This document shows, piece by piece, positions 16,153-23,074 of a DNA stretch of 64,000 nt (within the stretch, counting starts at the first letter, position 1; every line of letters starts with the position of its first letter). The notes beneath the pieces are model-generated. The model worked only from the letters and a program-made list of their open reading frames with translations, was not told the origin of the DNA and did not search any database. Position numbers and translations under genes: made by a program. The DNA is from Pyrinomonadaceae bacterium (GTDB taxonomy: Bacteria; Acidobacteriota; Blastocatellia; Pyrinomonadales; Pyrinomonadaceae): the NCBI GenBank assembly GCA_036277115.1, contig DASUNM010000023.1:186001-250000 (forward strand), in the 5' to 3' direction.

Positions 16153-17673
16153 ATGGCTCTGTCGAGATTACTTAATAGTTTCCGCGTTCGGCTGCTTTTG
16201 CTGCTGGCTCTGTTGCTGGTTGTAACCGTAAGCGTGCAGTACTACGTCAATTTGCGCGCTGTCCGGGCCAACAAGCAGTTCATCGTGCAACAACAACAGG
16301 CGATCATGGCGGGCGTCGCGCTCGGTGTGAACAGCATTTCGAGCGGCGAGTACCTCGTCGATATGCGCCGGGAAGCTAACTCACCGCTGTTTGGCGACCG
16401 CGCCGATCGGGTGCAAAACGTACTAATCGTAGATGAACACGGCTATGTGAAGGACAGCCTGGATTTAAATCAAACGCCCCAGGAGAATCCTGACAAGTCG
16501 ATTCGACACGTCAATGTGAAGGACATTGGCCTTCCGCCATTGAAAAGCGCCGTGGATCTGCGTGAATCCCATACGCCGCTTCCGGAAGGTTTGAAACGCG
16601 CGACTCCGGGCGCAGGCATGGATCAGCCGGCCTTCTACTTCTCGGTCGGAACAACCAGTGGGACACGCTACGTTATTGTGGTGCTTGGGTCGGCGAACAA
16701 TATGGCGACCGCCCTGCAGCAACAGTCACGACGTTCGCTACTCTGGACAGTCGCCGTGCTGCTTGTCATGACGGCGTTGACGGCCATCGTCGTCTGGCAG
16801 TTCACGCGACCGGTGAAGTCTCTTTCTACCGCGGCGCGTCGTGTTGCCGGCGGTGATCTCTCTTTTCGTGTGCCTTCGAGTGGTCGCCGGGACGAGATGG
16901 GCGAGCTGACGGAGCTGTTCAATGACATGACGGTACAATTGGGTCGCACACGCGAACTCGAGGCGCAACTTTACAGCGCAGAGAAAGCGGTCGTTGTTAG
17001 CCGTCTGGCGTCAGCCATCGCGCACGAGATCAGGAACCCTTTGAATTACATCAACCTGACGCTCGATCATTTGCGCACCAGCTTCGCGCCGGCCGATCCG
17101 CAGAAGCAGGAAAAGTTCGATAGCCTGACGAGCCAGCTAAAGACTGAAGTCGCTCGCATCAACCAGCGCATCACAGAGTTTCTGAACTACTCGCGGCCGC
17201 CGAAGCTTGAGCCGCGGCAACTGGACCTCGGCGATCTCGCGCACGATGCGTTGCGCACCGTCGAAGTACAGGCCTCCGAGAACAACGTCGAACTGGTAGT
17301 GGAAGAGGTGGGCGGAAAGCACTCCGTCATGGCCGACGCCCAGTCGCTGCGATCAGCACTAACGAACCTGGTCATCAATAGTCTTCAGGCCATGGATGGA
17401 GATGGGGGCAGGATTTCGATTGTCATCTCGCGCGAAGTTGGCGACCACACGGTGCGGATTGACGTCGCTGACACCGGCCGCGGCATCACCGCCGACGAGA
17501 TCTCGAAAATTTTCGAGCCGTACTATTCAACTAAGGAAACGGGAACCGGGTTGGGGCTCGCGATTGTCCGCAAGGCCATCGACGATCACGGTGGATCGAT
17601 TTCCGTGAAATCCAAGGAAGACGAAGGAACGACGTTCACGATCTTGTTGCCGGGTCAGAACCACTTGCGGTAA
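16153..17673 (+). CDS. Membrane sensor histidine kinase (NtrB/ZraS type)
   Basis: The 506-residue kinase has a first membrane helix (about 10-28), a periplasmic sensor region (about 30-190), a second helix (about 195-215), a HAMP segment (RPVKSLSTAARRVAGGDLSF), a HisKA domain with the phosphorylated His291 in IAHEIRNPLNY, and a HATPase domain with N, G1 and G2 boxes (VINSLQAM, DTGRGI, GTGLGLAIV). The order and the downstream NtrC-type regulator indicate a two-component pair controlling sigma-54 promoters. The periplasmic sensor has no recognisable ligand motif. The pair is followed by envelope protein genes that may be targets or partners. Confidence 0.94.
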   Translation: MALSRLLNSFRVRLLLLLALLLVVTVSVQYYVNLRAVRANKQFIVQQQQAIMAGVALGVNSISSGEYLVDMRREANSPLFGDRADRVQNVLIVDEHGYVKDSLDLNQTPQENPDKSIRHVNVKDIGLPPLKSAVDLRESHTPLPEGLKRATPGAGMDQPAFYFSVGTTSGTRYVIVVLGSANNMATALQQQSRRSLLWTVAVLLVMTALTAIVVWQFTRPVKSLSTAARRVAGGDLSFRVPSSGRRDEMGELTELFNDMTVQLGRTRELEAQLYSAEKAVVVSRLASAIAHEIRNPLNYINLTLDHLRTSFAPADPQKQEKFDSLTSQLKTEVARINQRITEFLNYSRPPKLEPRQLDLGDLAHDALRTVEVQASENNVELVVEEVGGKHSVMADAQSLRSALTNLVINSLQAMDGDGGRISIVISREVGDHTVRIDVADTGRGITADEISKIFEPYYSTKETGTGLGLAIVRKAIDDHGGSISVKSKEDEGTTFTILLPGQNHLR

Positions 17674-17716
17674 AGGGTAGTTGAACGCGCCGAAAGGCAG
17701 ATAACGACGGGAGATT

Positions 17717-17739
17717 AACCGCCCGCTCCGCAGGCGGTT
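17717..17739 (+). repeat. Short hairpin before the response regulator gene
   Basis: AACCGCC (17717-17723) pairs with GGCGGTT (17733-17739) and is followed by CTGACA. The unit GGCGGTTCTGA recalls the arm of the larger repeat at 34720-34791. It lies within the 79-base gap between kinase and regulator genes, just upstream of the regulator start. Confidence 0.5.
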
Positions 17740-17752
17740 CTGACAATTCACC

Positions 17753-19111
17753 ATGCCACGCAAATCAATCCTGGTCGTCGATGACGACAAACCGCAACGC
17801 GACATCCTCCACGACATTTTGACTGAGGCCGGCTACGACGTTACGTCCGCGGCTTCCGGCGAAGCGGCGCTGAAGTTTGCTAAAGAGCGCGAATTTGACC
17901 TCGCCTTGACCGATCTGAAGATGACCGGCATGGACGGCATCGAGCTGTTGCAGCATCTGCTGACCATGGACAAGTCGATCATCGTCATTCTGCTGACGGC
18001 GCATGGCACGATCGAATCGGCCAAGGAAGCTCTGCGGCGCGGCGCCTTTGATTACCTGCAGAAGCCTTTTGATCGCGATGCGCTGCTCGCCACGATTAAG
18101 CGCGCGCTCGGAACACTGGATCAAATCGACGTCGAAATTCTTTCCGCTGACCCGAAGATGGAAGCGGTCAAGAAGATGATTCTGAAAGTCGCGCGGTCCA
18201 GCTCGACCGTTTTAATCCGCGGCGAATCCGGCACCGGTAAAGAACTGATCGCCCGCGCGATTCACAATCAATCTCCGCGCGCGTCGGAAATGTTTCAGGC
18301 AGTGAACTGTGCCGCCATCAACGAAAATTTGCTTGAGTCAGAATTGTTCGGCCACGAAAAAGGCTCGTTCACCGGCGCGCACGCCGACAAGAAAGGCTTG
18401 TTCGAAGTCGCCGATCAGGGAACGTTGTTCCTCGACGAGATCGCCGAACTCGACATCAGCATGCAGGCGAAACTATTACGCGCTTTGCAGGAACGCCGGA
18501 TTCGCCGCGTCGGAGCCACGTTTGAAATCCCGGTTGACGTGCGCGTTGTCGCCGCCACCAACCGCGATTTGCGCGCGATGGTTGGCGACGGACGCTTCCG
18601 CGACGACCTGTACTATCGCATCAACGTGCTTTCGATTGATGTGCCACCTTTGCGCGAACGGCGCGAAGACATTCCGGTTTTGCTGGACTATTTCATCAAG
18701 AAGCATACGAAGAACACCTCGCGTCTGGTGCGCGGCTTGACGCCGGAAACCAGGCGGATGCTTCTCGATTACGGATGGCCCGGCAACGTGCGCCAGCTCG
18801 AATCGGCAATCGAACGGGCGATCCTCTTGTGCGAAGGCGACATGATTACGCCGGACGATCTGCCATCGGAACTGCGCCAGGAATCACAAACTGCGGCAAC
18901 CGGCGGCTTCAAGTTGCCGCCCGAAGGCATCAGCTTCGAAGACGTCGAAAAGAACCTGATTCTGCAGGCGATGGATCAGACCGATTACAACATCACGAAG
19001 GCCGCGAAGCTTCTCGGCCTGACATTCCGGACCTTGCAGTATCGTTTAGAGAAGTTTGGAATCAAGAAACCTGAAGGCAAAGACGGCGGCAAAGAGGAAG
19101 ACGAGGAATAA
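17753..19111 (+). CDS. NtrC-family sigma-54-dependent response regulator
   Basis: This 452-residue regulator has a receiver domain with the acceptor Asp54 (ALTDLKMTGMDG) and Lys104, an AAA+ ATPase domain with Walker A GESGTGKE (157-164), and a C-terminal Fis-type helix-turn-helix (TKAAKLLGLTFRTLQYRLEK). The sigma-54 contact loop reads GSFTGA (204-209) in place of the usual GAFTGA. It activates sigma-54 promoters when phosphorylated by the kinase encoded just upstream. No clear ribosome-binding site precedes the ATG. It is followed after 3 bases by a lipoprotein gene. Confidence 0.95.
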   Translation: MPRKSILVVDDDKPQRDILHDILTEAGYDVTSAASGEAALKFAKEREFDLALTDLKMTGMDGIELLQHLLTMDKSIIVILLTAHGTIESAKEALRRGAFDYLQKPFDRDALLATIKRALGTLDQIDVEILSADPKMEAVKKMILKVARSSSTVLIRGESGTGKELIARAIHNQSPRASEMFQAVNCAAINENLLESELFGHEKGSFTGAHADKKGLFEVADQGTLFLDEIAELDISMQAKLLRALQERRIRRVGATFEIPVDVRVVAATNRDLRAMVGDGRFRDDLYYRINVLSIDVPPLRERREDIPVLLDYFIKKHTKNTSRLVRGLTPETRRMLLDYGWPGNVRQLESAIERAILLCEGDMITPDDLPSELRQESQTAATGGFKLPPEGISFEDVEKNLILQAMDQTDYNITKAAKLLGLTFRTLQYRLEKFGIKKPEGKDGGKEEDEE

Positions 19112-19114
19112 CGG

Positions 19115-19639
19115 ATGGGAAAAGTTTCGATTTCGGTAATCGGTTTTGTTGCCCTCGGTCTGGCGTTCGTCAACGCCTGCTCGAAACCTGCGACGAATCC
19201 GGGACCGGCTGTCTCTCAGAGCAGTCAACGCGAGGTCCGATCATCGGCCGACGTTGTGACGCTCGGCGGCACAGGCACTGCCATCTCCGGCGGCAATGAT
19301 GGCGAAGCGCTCGTGATGCTGAATATCGAAGCGGGTTATCACGTCAATGCAAATCCGGCCACGTATCCTTACCTAATCGCAACGGAAGTTACTGCCGGCA
19401 AGGTGGAGGGACTGGATGTCGGAAAACCCATCTACCCGCCCGCGAAGAAACAGAAATTTCAATTCGCGGACGAGCCGCTGGCCGTCTATGAAGGCCAGAT
19501 TGAGGTAAGGCTTCCGCTAAAAGTCGCCGGCAAAGGAACGCGCTCGCTGCCTTTGAACATACGTGTCCAAGCCTGCGATCATGAGAAGTGTTTTCCGCCG
19601 GCAACTCTCAACACGAACGTATCGGTTGAAATGAAGTGA
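19115..19639 (+). CDS. Lipoprotein resembling the N-terminal (alpha) domain of DsbD
   Basis: The 174-residue protein has a lipoprotein signal ending at Cys22 (FVNAC). The rest has the immunoglobulin-like pattern of the DsbD alpha domain: IEAGYHVNANPA, VGKPIYPPAKKQKFQF, YEGQIEVRLPLKV, and near the end VQACDHEKCFPPAT, where Cys154 and Cys159 correspond to the redox pair of that family. In DsbD this domain passes electrons to periplasmic thiol-disulfide proteins; here it stands alone, without the membrane and thioredoxin domains. It starts 3 bases after the regulator stop and is probably part of one operon. Confidence 0.8.
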   Translation: MGKVSISVIGFVALGLAFVNACSKPATNPGPAVSQSSQREVRSSADVVTLGGTGTAISGGNDGEALVMLNIEAGYHVNANPATYPYLIATEVTAGKVEGLDVGKPIYPPAKKQKFQFADEPLAVYEGQIEVRLPLKVAGKGTRSLPLNIRVQACDHEKCFPPATLNTNVSVEMK

Positions 19640-19842
19640 TGACGGCAGAGCGAGCGTTCACAATTCTGTCCGGCTTATTTCTGCTCTCTGCCGCAGTGCT
19701 GCTGTGGTGGAACAATCTAACGGCGGCTTTCGTTACTGCGACTTTGGGGATCGTGGCGTGGTTTATCAGCTTCCGGGCGCAGGCGCGCGCCAGGGTGGCA
19801 GCGGAATCACCGATCGAAGAAGATGAAGATATTGAAGACTAA
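19639..19842 (+). CDS. Small two-helix membrane protein
   Basis: The ATG at 19639 overlaps the stop of the lipoprotein gene (TGATG), indicating translational coupling. The 67-residue product has two hydrophobic stretches (ILSGLFLLSAAVLLWW and FVTATLGIVAWFISF), then a short basic segment and an acidic end (EEDEDIED). I do not recognise a family. Its last 20 bases overlap the next gene. Confidence 0.75.
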   Translation: MTAERAFTILSGLFLLSAAVLLWWNNLTAAFVTATLGIVAWFISFRAQARARVAAESPIEEDEDIED

Positions 19843-20368
19843 CCCAGCGTTCGTTGCTCTGCTTCTGGCATTCGTCGTCCTTTGGGTGATGTGTCAACCA
19901 GCCGCGGCCGTCGTGACGGATGAGAGTGACGCGCGCGCGACAATTCAGAGCGTGTTCGATCAGTTGAAATCAGGCAATTACGCCGCGCTCTATGACGCGC
20001 TGCCGTCTTCCTCGCGCTCACGCATTACTAAGGACCGCTTCGTCAGCGGCCTGCAACGAACCAGCGACCTCTATCAACTACAGCGAATCGAAATCGGCGC
20101 CGTTCGCGTGTCCGGAAACCTGGCCGTGGCCGACACCACGATGTACGCACGCGTGAACAAGCCACTCAACGCCGACGGCAAACTTGTCGTCCAGCAGTAC
20201 CTGATTCGCGAGGATGGTCAATGGCGCGTGGCGACCGGCGACAATGCGACGATCAATCGCTTCCTGAAAGCGAACCCCTCGTTTGCGCGCAGGTTCCCCA
20301 TCCGCAGCCCGAAGGCCTACATCAATCAGAACGGAAAATGGGTTGAGATTCCGATGGGCCGGCGGTGA
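19823..20368 (+). CDS. Exported NTF2-like (DUF4878-type) protein
   Basis: The 181-residue protein starts inside the end of the previous gene, with GAAGAAG upstream. It has a signal peptide or N-terminal anchor (FVALLLAFVVLWVMC) and then a small alpha+beta fold with helices (ARATIQSVFDQLKSGNYAAL) and a closing strand (LIREDGQWRVATGD), like NTF2-like lumenal domains of the DUF4878 type. Such domains are often binding modules of unknown ligand. It is the last gene of the kinase-regulator unit. Confidence 0.75.
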   Translation: MKILKTNPAFVALLLAFVVLWVMCQPAAAVVTDESDARATIQSVFDQLKSGNYAALYDALPSSSRSRITKDRFVSGLQRTSDLYQLQRIEIGAVRVSGNLAVADTTMYARVNKPLNADGKLVVQQYLIREDGQWRVATGDNATINRFLKANPSFARRFPIRSPKAYINQNGKWVEIPMGRR

Positions 20369-20396
20369 GAATCCGACCCGATTTACGAGTCGAATT

Positions 20397-20414
20397 CACA
20401 GACTGAAGTCTGTG
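20397..20414. repeat. Palindrome CACAGACTGAAGTCTGTG
   Basis: An 18-base palindrome-like hairpin lies between the convergent NTF2-like and excisionase-like genes. The same word, extended on both sides, forms the 30-bp arms of the repeat at 35452-35521. It probably acts as a terminator or is a dispersed element. Confidence 0.6.
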
Positions 20415-20418
20415 CCAC

Positions 20419-20658
20419 TTAGTTCGACATTAAATCTTCAAACGACAACTGCGCGTCGTCGGTTTTGCCGCTCGGCCGCGACACCCGCGGCACGTCCAAC
20501 GCCTCACGAACAGCATCGAGATGAAAACGAATGATGCGCGGCGTTAGGCGCACGGAAGGAATACGCCGCTTCTGTGCCATGCGACGCACGGTGGTCTCGC
20601 TGACTTGAAGAATCTCAGCGAGCTGCTTGGCAGTCAGAAACTCTTCGCGATCGGACAT
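20419..20658 (-). CDS. Excisionase/MerR-like helix-turn-helix protein
   Basis: The 79-residue protein has a helix-turn-helix of the excisionase family (FLTAKQLAEILQVSETTVRR then MAQKRRIPSVRL), which binds DNA through a winged helix. A short tail rich in Ser, Asp and Glu follows. Many chromosomal copies are stand-alone regulators, not phage excisionases. No integrase or phage gene is near, so a recombination role is unlikely. Confidence 0.85.
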   Translation of the reverse strand: MSDREEFLTAKQLAEILQVSETTVRRMAQKRRIPSVRLTPRIIRFHLDAVREALDVPRVSRPSGKTDDAQLSFEDLMSN

Positions 20659-20664
20659 CGACGT

Positions 20665-20756
20665 AAGTTTCAGGTTTCAAGTTTAAAGTTTCAAGTTGGC
20701 CATATGGACAAGCCTGAAACTTGAAACCTGAAACTTGAAACTTGAAACTTGAAACT
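20665..20756. repeat. Heptamer-type inverted repeat, TTTCAAG family
   Basis: The left arm repeats GTTTCAGGTTTCAAGTTT-like words and the right arm has at least five copies of GAAACTT with a 7-base period (GAAACTTGAAACCTGAAACT). The arms can form a long hairpin around CATATGGACAAG. It fills the whole gap between the excisionase-like gene and the next gene, touching both. Confidence 0.8.
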
Positions 20757-20760
20757 AACT

Positions 20761-21387
20761 TTACGGTTTCGGCTTGTAAATAAGCGCCACCCGATACACG
20801 AGGGCCGCATCAACATCCACATCTTTTGACGCCGGCTCAGCGCCGTCTGCTTTAAGTGTTAGCCGATACTTAGCTGAGTCCGGCGGGACGCGAAAAACGA
20901 ATTCACCGGTCTCACCGGTGTTCCGCGCATCAAGCCTCTCAACTGAAGACTCTGAGTTTACGCGCGAGAGTTCCACACGAGCGTTGGGAACACTGCGCCC
21001 ACCCTCCGTGAAGACACTGCCGCGCAGGAAGGCAATCGAACCTTCATCGACCGACAGAACCAGACGATCGCCAAGCGATCGCACCTTGCCGGCCTTCACT
21101 TCAACTTTTTCAATCGATCCGACGGCCAGGCCTGGCTTGCGAAACGTGAGTCCGTAGACCCCGGGCGGAACCCCGGCAATCGTAAACTCGCCCTTACGAT
21201 CAGTTTCGACGCGTCGCACTTCCTCATCGCCTCGCCGCAGAACCACCGCGACGCCAACCGGTGAACCTCTCTCGACGCGCACTTTGCCTTTTAAAGCGCC
21301 GGTGGTCTTGTCCTTTTCCTGCGCTGCCCCGACCAGCGCAAAAAGCGCAAGCAACGCTATGGTCGTAACTGAGCGAGCAATTTTCAT
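20761..21387 (-). CDS. Secreted carboxypeptidase-regulatory-like domain protein
   Basis: The 208-residue protein has a signal peptide (ARSVTTIALLALFALVGAAQ). It then shows two beta-sandwich units with the pattern of carboxypeptidase regulatory-like or SdrD_B-like domains (TDRKGEFTIAGVPPGVYGLT, and NTGETGEFVFRVPPDSAKYR). Such domains are common in secreted and TonB-linked proteins and act as structural modules. No catalytic motif is present. It appears monocistronic. Confidence 0.8.
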   Translation of the reverse strand: MKIARSVTTIALLALFALVGAAQEKDKTTGALKGKVRVERGSPVGVAVVLRRGDEEVRRVETDRKGEFTIAGVPPGVYGLTFRKPGLAVGSIEKVEVKAGKVRSLGDRLVLSVDEGSIAFLRGSVFTEGGRSVPNARVELSRVNSESSVERLDARNTGETGEFVFRVPPDSAKYRLTLKADGAEPASKDVDVDAALVYRVALIYKPKP

Positions 21388-21486
21388 CTTTGATAGGCCC
21401 TCAACTTATCACGTAGGTGCTGCGGCAAACCAGTCCAGCACATACGAAGCGAAAATCGCAACTTAACGTTGCCTCGACTTTGCGGT

Positions 21487-21566
21487 GCACGCCTCTGGCG
21501 TGCAAGAGCATGCCGTGATCTCCGGTCCGCACGCCTCTGACGTGCCATAGCATGCCGGAGGCATGC
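21487..21566. repeat. Three palindromes of two related types
   Basis: GCACGCCTCTGGCGTGC (21487-21503), GCACGCCTCTGACGTGC (21529-21545) and GCATGCCGGAGGCATGC (21550-21566) are near-perfect 17-base hairpins with 3-base loops. They lie between the divergent carboxypeptidase-like and VWFA genes, 48 bases before the latter, where they could affect its transcription or leader. Confidence 0.75.
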
Positions 21567-21614
21567 GTACCGATGGCGGCCTCACCGGCGCGAGCGTATA
21601 ATCCGAAAACGCTA

Positions 21615-22652
21615 ATGTTATTCGGCAAGCCGTTCCAGCTTTTCAGTCTCCCGCCATTGATGCTCGGCCTCGCGTTCGCGTTAGCCGCGCCTCACAGCAC
21701 CTTCGCGCAGAACCCTCCTCCACAAGAGCGTCCGCGCCGCGTAATGCCCACGGAAGACGACCCGCAAGACGTGATCAAGATTGACACGGATCTCGTCCCG
21801 GTTAACGTGGTCGTGACTGATGCGAAAGGACGCCTCGTTCGGAATCTAAAAAAGGAAGACTTCAAATTATTCGAAGACGGGACTGAACGAAAGATTGAGT
21901 CATTCAATCTCGAGAAGGTCGCGGGCGAACCGCGGCCACTGGCAGTCGTGTTCGCGCTCGACGTTTCCGGCAGCATGACCGCGGAAGAAGTTCAACGTGT
22001 CGCGGCGGCCATGCGAGAATTTTCTCGACGCTTGTCCGGTCACCCCGCAGTCTTTGGCGTGATGACTTTTGGCATGCGCGTCAAAACTCTCCAAACGCTG
22101 ACGGCTGATCCGGAAAAGCTTGAGCGCGCCTACCAACGTCTGGGCCACGACCCCGATGGCATGTCCACGCACGCTTACGACGCGATCGATGACGCCGTTC
22201 GCATGCTCACGCGCCACGCACCGCTGATGCGCCAGAATCAATTGGTCAAACGCGCCGTGATCGTAATCACTGACGGCTTCCCGGTCGGCGACACCGTCTC
22301 TCCTGAAACCGTAATTGAGCGCGCGAACGCCGCCGACACGAGCGTCTATGTCGTGACGATGCCGTCTTACTCACAAATGCTCGCCGCGGTGAAAGTCACA
22401 CCGTTGCCCACTCCCCTGGATGTCAGCGGTATTGTCGAACTGACCGGCGGTCGCAGCATCTACGCAAACGAACCCGACCTCGGCCCGCTCTTCCGCGCCG
22501 TCGCCGAAGAAGTTTCGTCAGCTTACGTTTTAGGTTTTTACCCGCCCCTGCAGAATCGCGGTGACGGCAAGTTTCACACGATAAGAATTGAAGGACCGCA
22601 AGGATTAACTGTGCGTCAGAGCCGGCCCGGATACCAGGCCAGGAAACAGTGA
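21615..22652 (+). CDS. Secreted VWFA-domain protein of the acidobacterial type
   Basis: I placed the start at the ATG at 21615 because a signal peptide follows directly (PFQLFSLPPLMLGLAFALAA); the frame is open 21 codons upstream through palindromic DNA. The 345-residue protein has a short strand-rich part (TDLVPVNVVVTDAKGRLVRN) and a von Willebrand A domain with the MIDAS motif DVSGSM and later conserved TDGFPVGD. This combination is that of the VWFA-related proteins frequent in acidobacteria, which are secreted and probably bind proteins. It is convergent with the LysW-like gene. Confidence 0.88.
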   Translation: MLFGKPFQLFSLPPLMLGLAFALAAPHSTFAQNPPPQERPRRVMPTEDDPQDVIKIDTDLVPVNVVVTDAKGRLVRNLKKEDFKLFEDGTERKIESFNLEKVAGEPRPLAVVFALDVSGSMTAEEVQRVAAAMREFSRRLSGHPAVFGVMTFGMRVKTLQTLTADPEKLERAYQRLGHDPDGMSTHAYDAIDDAVRMLTRHAPLMRQNQLVKRAVIVITDGFPVGDTVSPETVIERANAADTSVYVVTMPSYSQMLAAVKVTPLPTPLDVSGIVELTGGRSIYANEPDLGPLFRAVAEEVSSAYVLGFYPPLQNRGDGKFHTIRIEGPQGLTVRQSRPGYQARKQ

Positions 22653-22737
22653 CGAGTAAGTGATGAGTAATGAGTACTGAGTGATGAGTGAAAGCGCGGA
22701 GCGCCCTCATTACTCATCACTCATAACTCATCACTTA
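22649..22737. repeat. Heptamer-type inverted repeat, TGATGAG family
   Basis: The left arm has GACGAGTAAGTGATGAGTAA and further TGAGT words; the right arm has CTCATTACTCATCACTCA and more. The period is about seven. It lies between two convergent genes and overlaps both stop codons (22650-22652 and 22735-22737). Confidence 0.8.
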
Positions 22738-22920
22738 GTATTCATCATCTTCATCATCATCGTCGTCAACTTCTTCTTCAACGATGTCCAGTTCGACTGG
22801 ATCCAGTCCTACGATCTCGAGCTGGAGTCCACAGTCGTCGCAATCCACAATCTCGCCTTTGTCCGCATCTGTCTCGACATGAACTTCGGCTTCACATTCA
22901 GGGCACGTTCCGGTCGGCAC
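22735..22920 (-). CDS. LysW-like amino-group carrier protein
   Basis: The 61-residue protein matches LysW/ArgW in layout: a zinc ribbon with Cys6, Cys9 (GTCPECEAEV) and Cys27, Cys30 (VDCDDCGLQL), then EIVGLDPVELD and an acidic tail. LysW carries the growing aminoadipate chain in lysine biosynthesis through its C-terminal glutamate (usual end EDWGE). Here the tail is longer (EEEVDDDDDEDDEY) and ends in Tyr, so the attachment residue is missing. No lysine or arginine genes are nearby. It is either a specialised homologue or a carrier with a different end chemistry. Confidence 0.75.
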   Translation of the reverse strand: MPTGTCPECEAEVHVETDADKGEIVDCDDCGLQLEIVGLDPVELDIVEEEVDDDDDEDDEY

Positions 22921-23074
22921 TTAATTACCTCCAGTTGTCAGCGGCGTTGGCCGCTTGCGTCTATAAACGTCAAACCGCAAATCTAACCGCCCGCATTCGG
23001 TTTTGCAACACCCTTGTGGCGTTAAATTCTATCGCTTCAATCTTGCCATTGAAAAGCAAAGCTTTAAGAACATG

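Noticed and set aside
20419..20658. Phage excisionase and integration site
   Set aside because: No integrase, attachment-site repeats or phage genes are present; such HTH proteins are common stand-alone regulators.
20665..20756. CRISPR-like array from short direct repeats
   Set aside because: The words have a 7-base period with no unique spacers and form facing arms; no cas genes are near.
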